Shown: positions 48,844-59,458 of the stretch, one piece after another
How the letters are laid out: each line of letters opens with the position of its first letter
Numbering within the stretch: position 1 is the stretch's first letter
From: Deltaproteobacteria bacterium
GTDB lineage: Bacteria > Myxococcota_A > Polyangia > Fen-1088
Reading direction: 5' to 3'
NCBI GenBank assembly: GCA_016935975.1
Contig: JAFGPX010000084.1
Span: forward strand, 1 to 64,000
DNA: 64,000 nucleotides
The notes under the pieces: model-generated
Told to the model about the DNA's origin: nothing
The model's input: the letters and a program-made list of their open reading frames with translations, nothing else
Databases searched by the model: none
Program-made: the position numbers and the translations under genes

Positions 48844-50436
48844 CTAGCTACATGCACCGCAGCGCCGGGATTCGCTCGCCAGACGCAGCAGGCGCTCGCT
48901 CGTGGGGCGGTCGGCCGAAAGGGCGTCCACGCTCACGGGCATGCGATAGGTCCAGTTGTGCTCGTTGACCGAGCCCGGCACGTTGACTCGTTCGCGCGCC
49001 CCCAGCAGATCCTGGAACGGCAGCAGGCACAGATCCGAGGCCGAGTGGTAGAGCACGGACAGCAACGTGTCCCGGACCCCGTCGTCGAAGCCGCGCTGGC
49101 AATCGAGATGGGCAAGCCCGGAAATGCGCGCGAGGTAGCCGCGCTGCTCGGGGGAAAGCCCGTCGTACCAAACCGCCTGCGTCTCCGTGTCGTGCGTGCC
49201 CGAGGTGGCCACGGAGATCTCGGGCCATTTGGCCGGATCGCGATAGAACTGCCGCATGCGTCCGTCGCGCCACAAGTCGTCCTTCTCCCAGCGCAAGACC
49301 CGGTAGCCGGGAACGCGCAGGCGGACGAGCGAGGGCCGCAGAAATTCCGGCACCATGCCCAGATCCTCGGCGATGACCTCGCCGTATTCGCCCATGATGG
49401 ACAGCAGGGTTTCCCCAAGGCGGATCTGCGCCTCCTCGTCGGTCGGCGAGAAACCTGATCTGCGTCGGTCGGCCGAGCGATAGTAGGTGCGGTACATGCC
49501 GATCACGTGGTCCACGCGGTAGAGGCCGAAGAGGCGTCCGTTGCGCTCGGCCCGCCGCCGCATCCACTGGAAGTCGGTCTTCTCCATGGCGCGCCAGTCG
49601 TAAAGCGGCAGGCCCCAATCCTGCCCCTCGGGGCACAGATTGTCGGGCGGGGTGCCCACGCGCAGCCCCAAGCGAAACAGGTGGCGCTCCTTCCATACGT
49701 CGGCGGAATCCTCGGCCACCATGAAGGGCAAATCGCCCATGAGGTCCACGCCCAGCGCCGCCGCCTCCTGCCGGGCAGCCCGCCACTGCTCGTCGAGCTG
49801 CCACTGCTGCCAGCACACGAAAAGAATCTCCTCTGCGTGCTCCTGCGCGGCGGCGGCCAGCGCGGCCGGCTGGTGCGCGGCCAGCGCCTTCGGCCACTCC
49901 TTCCAATGCTTGGCGAATGCCTGGTGAAGGACCGTGAACAGCGCGTAGTCCTTCAACCAGTCGCGATTCTCCTCGCGGAACTGTTCGAGTTGGCGAGCGC
50001 GCCGGCTGCGCTTCGGCCACTCGCGGGCGTGGAAGCTGGCAAACGCGAGTCGCGTGCCGCGCTCCTTGAGCGGCCGCAACCGGGCCCAGGGCACGGCCCC
50101 GGCGGCAGCCACTTCGTCGAGCAGACGCCTGTCTTGGTCGGTGAGAGCCGCTCGCCCGCCGGCGGCGGCGAAGTCCGGGCATGCGTCCAGGCCCAGGTAC
50201 GCCGGATCGAGGGCGAAAGCCGTGGCCGCGGCATAGGGGCTGTTCTCCCCGCCGCTGACCGCGCACACCGGCAGCATCTGCACGACGCGGATGCCGGCCC
50301 GCGCGGCCCATCGGGCCATGGCCACGACGTCCGGGATCTCGCCTAGCCCCCACCCGGTCGGGGTGCGAACCGAGAAAAGGGGAATGAGCACGCCGGCGCG
50401 CCGCTGTCTCGGTCTTGGCCCGTTGCTACCAGGCAT
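48844..50436 (-). CDS. malQ: 4-alpha-glucanotransferase (GH77)
   Basis: RTPTGWGLGEIPDVVAMARWAARAG, QMLPV, NSPYAAATAFALDPAYL, DLMGDLPFMVAEDSADVW, RVDHVIGMYRTYY, VIAEDLGMVPEFLR. Confidence 0.93.
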   Translation of the reverse strand: MPGSNGPRPRQRRAGVLIPLFSVRTPTGWGLGEIPDVVAMARWAARAGIRVVQMLPVCAVSGGENSPYAAATAFALDPAYLGLDACPDFAAAGGRAALTDQDRRLLDEVAAAGAVPWARLRPLKERGTRLAFASFHAREWPKRSRRARQLEQFREENRDWLKDYALFTVLHQAFAKHWKEWPKALAAHQPAALAAAAQEHAEEILFVCWQQWQLDEQWRAARQEAAALGVDLMGDLPFMVAEDSADVWKERHLFRLGLRVGTPPDNLCPEGQDWGLPLYDWRAMEKTDFQWMRRRAERNGRLFGLYRVDHVIGMYRTYYRSADRRRSGFSPTDEEAQIRLGETLLSIMGEYGEVIAEDLGMVPEFLRPSLVRLRVPGYRVLRWEKDDLWRDGRMRQFYRDPAKWPEISVATSGTHDTETQAVWYDGLSPEQRGYLARISGLAHLDCQRGFDDGVRDTLLSVLYHSASDLCLLPFQDLLGARERVNVPGSVNEHNWTYRMPVSVDALSADRPTSERLLRLASESRRCGACS

Positions 50437-50475
50437 CGATTTCCAGTTCGGCTATGATACGGCTTCCCCTCCCTC

Positions 50476-51462
<987 letters not shown>

Positions 51463-51469
51463 GACCGGA

Positions 51470-51635
51470 GCGCGACACGCGGATCGCACGAGCGTGGGCG
51501 AGAGCGTGCTCGTGGGGGGTACGCGAACCGCGCGAGGCGTGAGCGGCCGTACGCGGACCGTCCCACGCCTCCCGCCGCACGCATCACCCACACGGACACG
51601 CTCACGCTCGCCCACGCGCGTGCCGCGTCCCGCGC
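51470..51635. repeat. Long imperfect inverted repeat filling most of the epimerase-ABC spacer
   Basis: GCGCG-AC-ACGCGG (51470-51482)/CCGCGT-CC-CGCGC (51623-51635); GCGTGGGCGAG (51492-51502)/CTCGCCCACGC (51607-51617); GAGGCGTG (51534-51541)/CACGCCTC (51564-51571). Confidence 0.75.
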
Positions 51636-51663
51636 CCCGGCTTTCCACTGCGGCGGAGTCACC

Positions 51664-52596
51664 ATGAGCGAGATCGTCCTGCGTGCCGACGGGCTGGCCA
51701 AGACCTTTCGCCTCGGGTTCTTGCGCAAGCGCATCGAAGCGGTCCGGGAAGCAACCTTCGACGTCCAGCGCGGCGAGATCTTCGGGTACCTCGGCCCCAA
51801 CGGCTCGGGCAAAACCACCACGCTCAAGATGCTCATGGGCCTGGTCTTCCCCACCCGCGGCCGCGCCGAGGTCCTGGGCCGGCCGGTACCGAACCGCGAA
51901 GCCAAGCGCCGGCTCGGCTACCTGCCGGAGAGCCCCTATTTCTATGAATACCTCGCCCCCGAGGAATTCCTCGACCTGGTCGGCGCCCTGTGCGACGTGC
52001 CGCGGGCAATTCGGCGGGAGCGCGCGGCCAAGCTCATCGCCCGCGTCGGCCTCGAGCAGGCGCGCGGCCGGCCCCTGCGCAAGTTCTCGAAAGGCATGCT
52101 CCAACGTATCGGCATCGCGCAGGCCTTGATGGGCGATCCCGAGCTGGTCGTGCTCGACGAGCCCATGACCGGCCTCGATCCCCTGGGCCGCAAGGAGATC
52201 CGCGACCTCATGCTCGAACTTCGGCGCGAGGGCCGCACCGTGGTGTATTCCACCCATATCCTGCCCGACGTGGAGATGACCTGCGACCGCGTGGCCATGA
52301 TCTTCGCGGGACGCATCCGCAGCGTGGGCCCGCTGGCGGAGCTTCTGACCGCGCGCCTGCTCTCCACCGAGGTGTGCCTGAGCCCGGGTGCGGGGACGCT
52401 CCCGCCGCTGCCCGCGGGCGCCACCACCAGACAGAGCCCCGACGGCTTGCTCGTCGATCTGCCCGAGGGCACGGACGTGGACGCTTGCCTGCGGGCAGTG
52501 CTGGCCGGCGGCTGCCACGTCCTCTCGGTGACCCCCCGCCGGGAATCGCTCGAGGATCTCTTCCTCCGCCAGGCCGCGGAAAAGGGGGCGGCATGA
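51664..52596 (+). CDS. ABC transporter ATP-binding protein
   Basis: Walker A GPNGSGKTTTLK, signature RKFSKGMLQRIGIAQAL, Walker B LVVLDEPMTGLDPLG. Confidence 0.95.
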   Translation: MSEIVLRADGLAKTFRLGFLRKRIEAVREATFDVQRGEIFGYLGPNGSGKTTTLKMLMGLVFPTRGRAEVLGRPVPNREAKRRLGYLPESPYFYEYLAPEEFLDLVGALCDVPRAIRRERAAKLIARVGLEQARGRPLRKFSKGMLQRIGIAQALMGDPELVVLDEPMTGLDPLGRKEIRDLMLELRREGRTVVYSTHILPDVEMTCDRVAMIFAGRIRSVGPLAELLTARLLSTEVCLSPGAGTLPPLPAGATTRQSPDGLLVDLPEGTDVDACLRAVLAGGCHVLSVTPRRESLEDLFLRQAAEKGAA

Positions 52597-53378
52597 ATCG
52601 CGTCATCGCCATCGCCTGGAACACCTTCCGGGAAGCCGTACGCAACAAGATCCTCTACAGCCTGCTCTTCTTCGCGGTGCTGATCATCCTGTCCGCGCTC
52701 GCCATCGGCAATCTGACCCTGCACGAAGAGGTGCGCACCATCCGCGATATCGGTCTCTTCGGCATCGACCTCTTCGGGGTCATCATCGCGATTTTCGTGG
52801 GCGTCAACCTCCTGTACAAGGAGCTCGACCTCAAGACCGTCTACACCATCCTGCCCAAACCCCTGCACCGCTGGGAGTTCGTCTTCGGCAAGTGGCTGGG
52901 CATGCTGCTCACCCTCGCCGTACAGATATCGGTCATGGGAATCGTCTTGGCCGCGGTCCTCGCGGCGCAGGGCGCCCGGTTCGACCTGCCCACGGCCAAG
53001 GCGGTGTGGCTGCTCTTCGTCAACGTGATGCTCGTCACCTCCATCGCCGTCTTCTTTTCGGCCTTCTCCAGCCCGTTTCTCTCCGGGTTCTTCGCCCTGG
53101 GCTGCTTCGTGGTCGGCCGCTCCGTGCCCGACATCCGCGCACTGGGCGAAAAGCTGGGGCCCGCCGCCAACGCGGTGCTGAACATGCTGTGCGACCTGAT
53201 CCCGAACCTTCACCTCTTCTACCCCTCGGGCGCCATCGTCGGGGCCGAGGAGGTTTCCGTACACCGCCAGTTCGTGGGCAGCGACTACATCCTGTCGGCC
53301 ACCGGCTACGGCGTCGCGTATTCGTTCATCGTGCTGCTCCTGGCCATGCTGATCTTCCGCAAGCGGGATTTCGTCTGA
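52593..53378 (+). CDS. ABC-2-type transporter permease
   Basis: NRVIAIAWNTFREAVRNKILYSLLFFAVLIILSALAIG; ATGA overlap with the ATPase gene. Confidence 0.88.
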   Translation: MNRVIAIAWNTFREAVRNKILYSLLFFAVLIILSALAIGNLTLHEEVRTIRDIGLFGIDLFGVIIAIFVGVNLLYKELDLKTVYTILPKPLHRWEFVFGKWLGMLLTLAVQISVMGIVLAAVLAAQGARFDLPTAKAVWLLFVNVMLVTSIAVFFSAFSSPFLSGFFALGCFVVGRSVPDIRALGEKLGPAANAVLNMLCDLIPNLHLFYPSGAIVGAEEVSVHRQFVGSDYILSATGYGVAYSFIVLLLAMLIFRKRDFV

Positions 53379-54022
53379 TGCACGGTTGGCGGCGGCAACT
53401 CATCATCGTGGCTGCCGGTGTGGTTTCCGCCCTAGCCATTGTCGTGGTGCGCTTGCTGCTGGACGCGCACACGGCCCTTGCCAACGGCGCGGAGGCCGAG
53501 CTGCGAGGGGACACGGCCGCCGCCATCCGGCACTATATGGATGCGGGGCGTCTGTACGTGCCGGGCAGTCCCTTCACCCGTGACGCGCTTGACCACTTGG
53601 ATAGCATGGCCGTGGCCGCGGTCACGCGCGGCGACTACCAGACGGCGCGCGCCGCGTTCGAGGCAGAACGCGCGGCAATACTCAGCACGCGCTCCTTCTA
53701 CTCCCCCTACCAAAGCCGCTTGCCAAGCCTCGAACTCCGGCTCGCGCGCCTGCTGGCTGCCAGCGAAGGGCGCGCTGCGCTATCCGCTTTCGACAAGCGG
53801 GCCTCTTGGCACCAGGCCAGGCTCGCGCAGCGGCCGGGCCCCCACACGGGGTGGGTCCTGCTGGCGCTTCTCGGCCTGGCAACCTGGGTGTCGAGCGGCG
53901 TGTTGTTCTTCCGTCACGGGCTTGACTCCCGCTTCGGACTCCGCCGTGTCCCGGCAGTTCTAGCGGCCTCGGGCTTCGTGCTGGGACTCGGCCTTTTTCT
54001 TATCGGCCTGCGCCTAGCCTAG
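53378..54022 (+). CDS. Hypothetical membrane protein translationally coupled to the ABC permease
   Basis: Start overlaps the permease stop (TGATG); N-terminal TM and two C-terminal TMs. Confidence 0.65.
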   Translation: MHGWRRQLIIVAAGVVSALAIVVVRLLLDAHTALANGAEAELRGDTAAAIRHYMDAGRLYVPGSPFTRDALDHLDSMAVAAVTRGDYQTARAAFEAERAAILSTRSFYSPYQSRLPSLELRLARLLAASEGRAALSAFDKRASWHQARLAQRPGPHTGWVLLALLGLATWVSSGVLFFRHGLDSRFGLRRVPAVLAASGFVLGLGLFLIGLRLA

Positions 54023-54066
54023 CCTGCCGTTTTTCCGCAGGATCATGGAGTCTGACCGCGATTTCG

Positions 54067-55284
54067 ATGCTAGAAACTGGGTTCCGGCTCAAGCTTATGG
54101 GTATCCGTTGCGATCGTTGTCAAACCGAATGCAAAGTGGACGACTCCTCTGCAGGCCAGTCCAGCAGGGAGATCCAGTGTAGCGCCTGCGGCCACGTGAT
54201 GATAATCGGCCCCAAGACGCCAGCTCCGCTTCCATCGAGCCCCGGGCCCGGCACACCGAAGCCCGAAGCCAACGAGTGGGTGGTCGAAACCGTCCACGGC
54301 CGTCGTCTGCAAACAGGTGAGATCGCGGCCCTGCACAGATGGATCATCGAGCGCCGGGTCACGCGCGACGACCGGATCTCCTGCAATGGCCAGCCGTTCC
54401 AGCCCATGGCCGAGGTGGCCGAGCTCCTGCCCTTCTTCGACATCACCGACAGCGCAGAACGCGCCCGCCGGGCCGATACGCCCAGCCCCAAGGTCTTGCC
54501 CGCTCCGCCACCCGCGACCGCGCAGCCGCCCACGACAGGCGAAACGACGGCAGGGGGCCCAACGCCGGCGCGTGCCGATGTGCTTCCGGCCGACGACGAC
54601 CGCACCGAAACCAAGGTCGTTCCCTCCCCGACCTTGCGGCTGGCCCTTCCCTTCAAGCTCGCACTCATGACGTTGACCGCTGCGGCGGTCGCCTACGCCG
54701 GTATCGCCCTTTACAATCTGCGTTGGCGCCGGCCGGCCCAAGCGCCATTCCAGACCCGTTCCGTCACGAGCGAGCGCATCGTGGCTCCGGCCCCGGCCCC
54801 GGCCCCCGCCGCGCCGGAGGTCGTGACCATACCCGCAAGCCCGGATCCGCAGGAGCCCGCAATCGAGCCGAGCGCAGAAGAGGAGGACGAAAGCGCAGCC
54901 GAGCCCACGCCACGCCGCAAGGCGCGAGCCGCTGGCCGCTCTGCTGGCGCCCGGGGGAGCAGGTCTCGGGCAGCCGCGGTGGCTCGCCGCTCTGCCGCCG
55001 GCAACGACAAGGCTGGCCCTGCCTCCCCGCAGGCGATGGCCGCCCAAGGCTACGCGGCGCTAAACCGCCGGCAGTTCCCGCAAGCCATCCGGCTCTTCAA
55101 GCAAGCCTTGGCCGGCAACCCGGCCAACGGCACCGCGCAGTTCGGCCTTGCCGAAGCCTACCGCGAGACCGGCCAGAGGACGTCGGCGCTCAAGGCGTAC
55201 CGCCGTTACATCCAAATCTTGCCGAGCGGCCCCGACGCCGGCTCCGCTAGGCTGCAAATCCGTTTGTTGGAGAGGAAGCAGTAG
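54067..55284 (+). CDS. Zinc-ribbon (MJ0042/FrzS-linked type) protein with GYF-2-like domain, TM and TPR-like C-terminus
   Basis: IRCDRCQTECKVDDSSAGQSSREIQCSACGHVMII; EWVVETVHGRRLQTGEIAALHRWIIERRVTRDDRISCNGQPFQPMAEV; C-terminal QGYAALNRRQFPQAIRLFKQAL. Confidence 0.7.
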   Translation: MLETGFRLKLMGIRCDRCQTECKVDDSSAGQSSREIQCSACGHVMIIGPKTPAPLPSSPGPGTPKPEANEWVVETVHGRRLQTGEIAALHRWIIERRVTRDDRISCNGQPFQPMAEVAELLPFFDITDSAERARRADTPSPKVLPAPPPATAQPPTTGETTAGGPTPARADVLPADDDRTETKVVPSPTLRLALPFKLALMTLTAAAVAYAGIALYNLRWRRPAQAPFQTRSVTSERIVAPAPAPAPAAPEVVTIPASPDPQEPAIEPSAEEEDESAAEPTPRRKARAAGRSAGARGSRSRAAAVARRSAAGNDKAGPASPQAMAAQGYAALNRRQFPQAIRLFKQALAGNPANGTAQFGLAEAYRETGQRTSALKAYRRYIQILPSGPDAGSARLQIRLLERKQ

Positions 55285-55332
55285 CGAATCCGCGGCGTCC
55301 GGCTCGTGTAGGCGCGATGAATCGCGGCCCTA

Positions 55333-57915
55333 CTACCGCAGGCACACGGCCAGGATCTGCTTGAGATCGGTCTGGCCGGCGATGGCCTTGTCGATGCCGT
55401 CTTGAAGCAAGGTGGTCATGCCCCCCGCCACGGCCAGCCTGCGGATTTCCTCGACGGGTGCCTTGGCCACGATGGCGCGCTTGATGGCGTCATCGGCCAC
55501 GAGCAGCTCGTGCACGGCAAGGCGGCCCTTGAGGCCGGTCTTGGCGCACTGGTCGCAACCCGCTCCGCGCCACAACTTGAAATCGGGTTTTCCGACCCCG
55601 CGGGCCGCGGCCCCTTCCTCACCGAAGGCTTGCACGATTTCCTCGATCTCGTCGGTAGCGGGCTTGTACTGTTCGCGGCATTTCTTGCACAGCCCGCGCG
55701 CCAGACGCTGCGCCAGCACGCCGAGCAAGGCGTCGGCGAAACTGAAGGGATCGAGGCCCATGTCCACGAGACGGGTGATGGTTTCGGGAGCGCTGTTGGT
55801 GTGCAGGGTGGAGAACACCAAGTGGCCGGTGAGCGACGCCTCGACGCCCGTGTTGGCGGTTTCCTTGTCGCGCATCTCGCCGACCATGATGACATCGGGA
55901 TCGGCGCGCAAGAACGAGCGCATGGCCGCGGCGAAGTCCAGGCCTATCCTGGGTTGCACCTGCACCTGCCGCAATCCCGGCTGGGTGATCTCGACGGGAT
56001 CCTCGGCCGTCCAGATCTTCATGTCCGACGTGTTGATGGTCCCCAAGGCCGAGTGCAAAGTCGTGGTCTTGCCCGACCCGGTTGGCCCCACGCACAGGAT
56101 GAGGCCGTACGGCTTGGTGATGAGGTTCCTCATCTCGCGCAGGTTGCGCTCGCTCATGCCCATCTCGTCGAGGGGAATCGGCTTCGAGGCGGCCAAGATA
56201 CGCATGACCATGTCCTCGTTGCCATTCACGGTCGGCATCGTGGCGACACGCAACTCGATGGTACGGTCGCGCATGCGGAACCTGATCTTGCCGTCCTGGG
56301 GCTTGCGCCTCTCCGAGATGTCGAGCCGAGCCATGATCTTGAAGCGCGCCACGAGCGGGTTGCGGAAGATGGCCGGAATCTCCTGATAGTTCACGCAATC
56401 GCCGTCGATGCGGAAGCGGATGCGCGTGTTCTCCTCCTTGCCGTAGGGCTCGATGTGGATGTCGGAGGCGCCGCGCTGAAAGGCGTCGATGATGACCTGG
56501 TTGGCCAGCTTGATGATGGTGCTGTCGGATTCCTCGCCGTCCTGAGTGTCGTCGGCGACATCCTCGACCGCTCCCGTGGTTTCGTCGGTGGACAGCTCGC
56601 GAATCAGGGAATTGACGTCGGGCCGCATGCCGTACGACGTCTCGATGCAAGCCATGATCTCGTCGCGGAAACCGACGTGCAGGGCGATCTCGCGATCGGT
56701 CTCGACCGAGCGCAGGGAATCGGTGCGCGCGATGTCGTGCGGGTTGTCGATGACCACGACGAGCCGCGGGCCGCGGCGCTCGATCGGCACCGCACAGATC
56801 TTGCGCAAGAACTCCACGCGCAGGCGCTGACGGAGATCCTCCGGGATGGTCTGCGACCCGGTGAAGCGATAGAACGGCACGCCGTAGTACTGCGAGATCG
56901 ATTTCTCCACGTCGGCGCGCGCGATGCCGACCTTCTCGATGAGATAGCGGCCGACGTCGGACCCAGCAGCCTCCGCCGCGCTCGCCGCCTTGGCCAGAGC
57001 CTCGGCCTGCATGATGCCGGCCTCGACCAGGTAGTCCCACTTGCCGGCGGGCTTTGCCGACGGGCGTTCCTTGCCGCCGTCGCGGGCGGGACTTCTGCCG
57101 GCGCCGGGCCGGCCGGCCGCGGACACGGAGGAGGCGGCGGTCTGGGACGGGGGCGTCACGACGGTCTTGCCGCTCGCCGGGGCTCTGGCTGCCGGCGGCG
57201 CGGGCGTGACCTTCGCGGCCGCGGGCGTGGGCGTGGATTTGGCCGCCGGAGGCGTGGGCGTGGCTCTCGTGGCCGGCGGAGTAGGTGTGGACTTGGTCGC
57301 CGGGGGCGTGGGCGTGGACTTCGTAACCATCGGCGAGGGCGTGGCCGACGAGCGATGACCGAGGTTCAGGGCCAAGGCCGAAGCCACCGCCTCGGCCACC
57401 TCGCCCGCGTCGACCAGATCGCGGGAAGAGAAGCTCCCGGTCTCGTCCGCGCGGTTGGCGACAAGCAGCACCCCCAGAAGCTGCGTGTCGTCGCGCAGGG
57501 GTGCCAGCATCACCCCGCGCAGACGCACGTCCAGCCACTTGTCCAGACGCTCGTCGGGGCGCAAGCGCGAGTGCAGGCGCACCAACTCGCCCAGATCCCA
57601 GACGTTGCGAATGCTGGCGGGTGCCGGCGTGGTCGCGGCCCAGCCCACGAGGTTGTCCGGCTCGCTCGGCAGGCGCAGCTCGCGCATGGAATCGACGACC
57701 CAGGCCACGGCGTGCAGCTGGTTCTTCCGGTCCGGAACGAAGATCGCAGCCCGCTCGGCGCCGAAAAACCCCGCGACACGCTCCATGCCATCGAACAGCA
57801 GGCTGTCGAGCGAAGGCAGGCCCGCGAGGTAGGTGCAGAGCTCGGTCAGTTGCGCGCGCTTGTCTTGCTGGGCGGATTCGCCAGCCATCTGGCGCAGCCA
57901 AGTCGCAGCATCCAT
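55333..57915 (-). CDS. GspE/PilB-family ATPase with N-terminal GAF-like domain
   Basis: Walker A LCVGPTGSGKTTTLHSAL, Asp/His-box regions, VGEMRDKETANTGVEASLTGHLVFSTLHTN, CKKCREQY zinc site; GAF-like GFFGAERAAIFVPDRKNQLHAVAW. Confidence 0.9.
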   Translation of the reverse strand: MDAATWLRQMAGESAQQDKRAQLTELCTYLAGLPSLDSLLFDGMERVAGFFGAERAAIFVPDRKNQLHAVAWVVDSMRELRLPSEPDNLVGWAATTPAPASIRNVWDLGELVRLHSRLRPDERLDKWLDVRLRGVMLAPLRDDTQLLGVLLVANRADETGSFSSRDLVDAGEVAEAVASALALNLGHRSSATPSPMVTKSTPTPPATKSTPTPPATRATPTPPAAKSTPTPAAAKVTPAPPAARAPASGKTVVTPPSQTAASSVSAAGRPGAGRSPARDGGKERPSAKPAGKWDYLVEAGIMQAEALAKAASAAEAAGSDVGRYLIEKVGIARADVEKSISQYYGVPFYRFTGSQTIPEDLRQRLRVEFLRKICAVPIERRGPRLVVVIDNPHDIARTDSLRSVETDREIALHVGFRDEIMACIETSYGMRPDVNSLIRELSTDETTGAVEDVADDTQDGEESDSTIIKLANQVIIDAFQRGASDIHIEPYGKEENTRIRFRIDGDCVNYQEIPAIFRNPLVARFKIMARLDISERRKPQDGKIRFRMRDRTIELRVATMPTVNGNEDMVMRILAASKPIPLDEMGMSERNLREMRNLITKPYGLILCVGPTGSGKTTTLHSALGTINTSDMKIWTAEDPVEITQPGLRQVQVQPRIGLDFAAAMRSFLRADPDVIMVGEMRDKETANTGVEASLTGHLVFSTLHTNSAPETITRLVDMGLDPFSFADALLGVLAQRLARGLCKKCREQYKPATDEIEEIVQAFGEEGAAARGVGKPDFKLWRGAGCDQCAKTGLKGRLAVHELLVADDAIKRAIVAKAPVEEIRRLAVAGGMTTLLQDGIDKAIAGQTDLKQILAVCLR
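57187..57321 (-). repeat. Five imperfect 27-bp units encoding KSTPTPPAT-type linker in PilB-like ATPase
   Basis: KSTPTPPAT KSTPTPPAT RATPTPPAA KSTPTPAAA KVTPAPPAA. Confidence 0.75.
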
Positions 57916-58223
57916 GTGAGAAACTCCTTTGGTTTTCAATCGGTAGTCCGGACGCGAAAATGAAGCCGCGGCACAAGCACGGCTCGAAGTCGAACAACTG
58001 GTGCCAGTCATGCAGCGCCCGAAGCGCCACCGCCTCCTGGGCCGGCGACTTCGACGACGGCTTCACCGGGCAGAACATCGGCGCCAACCGCTCGAAGCGG
58101 AGCCGCCTCACCGCCGCGTGCGTCGAGTGTGTAAGGCAGGGTAGGACATCCGACTTTGGCCTCGGACGTGCGGCGAATCGTTGTAGACTGATCGGCCACT
58201 CCGGGCGAAAGGATCAACGGCTG

Positions 58224-59456
58224 ATGTCAGGAGAAACCATACTTGTCGTCGATGACAGCCCGACCATCTGCAAGCTCGTCGAGTTGACGCTGACCAAGGC
58301 GGGCTACCGGGTCGAAACCGCGCGCACCGGAGAAGGTGGCGTGGACGCGGCGCAAACCTGCCAGCCGAACCTCATCCTGCTCGACTACCTGCTGCCGGAT
58401 CTCAAGGGGGACGATGTGTGCCGCGCCATCTCGGGCAATGTCCGCCTCGCCGCCGTGCCCGTGGTCGTGATGAGCGCCAAGGGGGAAGACATCAGCGAGT
58501 GCTTCGCCGTCATGCCCAACGTGGTGAACATCATCGCCAAGCCGTTCTCCCCGGAGGCCCTGCTGGCCGTGGTCAACCACACCTTGGAGAAGGCGGGCAG
58601 CGAGCCTGCCGGACCCATGGCCAGCTCGGGATCGGACGGTCGCATCGACCTCGTGGCGCTCATCAGCGATGAGGCCAAGGACGAAAGCCCGCCGCGGCCG
58701 GCCCTGGATCCATCCGCTTCCTTGGCCGGCGACCTGGCGGTCGTCTCGATCGCCGACGTGCTCCTGCTGCTGCAGGACCGCGGCTACACGGGCACGGTCA
58801 ACCTCACGCACGCTCGCGCGCAAATGGACATCTACCTCGGCCAGGGCCGCGTCGATTTCGCGGGCGCGCACGGCGTGGCCGAGGAATTCCTGCTCGGCGG
58901 CTTCCTGGTGCGCGGCGGGCACATCACGCAGGAGGCGCTGACGCAAGCCCTCGAGGAGCGGCGCAGCGGCGGCGGCGGCGAGTTGCTCGGGGCCTACCTG
59001 TGCGGCCGTGGCTTGCTGCCACCCGCGAGCCTGCGCAAGGCCATGGCGAAGCAGACCGCAGCCCTGGTCTACGAGAGCCTGCGCTGGGGCAACGGCCGCT
59101 TCGCCTTCCGGCGTTTGAACGAGCTGCCCGAGATGGCGCGCGAGGCATCCCTCGGGCTAGCGGTCGACGGTCTCATCCTCGAGGGCCTGCGGCGAGTCGA
59201 GGAATGGCGCTTGATCGAGCAGGAGATCGGCGATTTCGACATGACCTTCGTGCGCAACGAGGACAAGCTGTCGAGCTTCGGCCGCGGGCAGCTTCTGCGC
59301 GAAGAAGCCGCCATCGCCGAGTTGGTCAACGGCAAGAACACCGTGCGCGACCTCATCCAGATCTCCAACATGGGATCCTACGACGTGACCCAGGTGCTCT
59401 TCCGCTTGCTGCGCAGCAAGCTGATCCGGCGGCGGGTCGCGCCGGTGATCGTGTAG
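58224..59456 (+). CDS. Response regulator with DUF4388 (PATAN-type) output region
   Basis: ILVVDDSPTICKLVELTL, LILLDYLLPDLKGDDV, VVMSAKG, IIAKPF; SLAGDLAVVSIADVLLLLQDRGYTGTVNLTHARAQMDIYLGQGRVDFA. Confidence 0.88.
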   Translation: MSGETILVVDDSPTICKLVELTLTKAGYRVETARTGEGGVDAAQTCQPNLILLDYLLPDLKGDDVCRAISGNVRLAAVPVVVMSAKGEDISECFAVMPNVVNIIAKPFSPEALLAVVNHTLEKAGSEPAGPMASSGSDGRIDLVALISDEAKDESPPRPALDPSASLAGDLAVVSIADVLLLLQDRGYTGTVNLTHARAQMDIYLGQGRVDFAGAHGVAEEFLLGGFLVRGGHITQEALTQALEERRSGGGGELLGAYLCGRGLLPPASLRKAMAKQTAALVYESLRWGNGRFAFRRLNELPEMAREASLGLAVDGLILEGLRRVEEWRLIEQEIGDFDMTFVRNEDKLSSFGRGQLLREEAAIAELVNGKNTVRDLIQISNMGSYDVTQVLFRLLRSKLIRRRVAPVIV

Positions 59457-59458
59457 TC

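Noticed and set aside
55402-57963. 853-aa plus-strand ORF
   Set aside because: Antisense to the PilB/GspE-like ATPase; composition is that of a shadow ORF.
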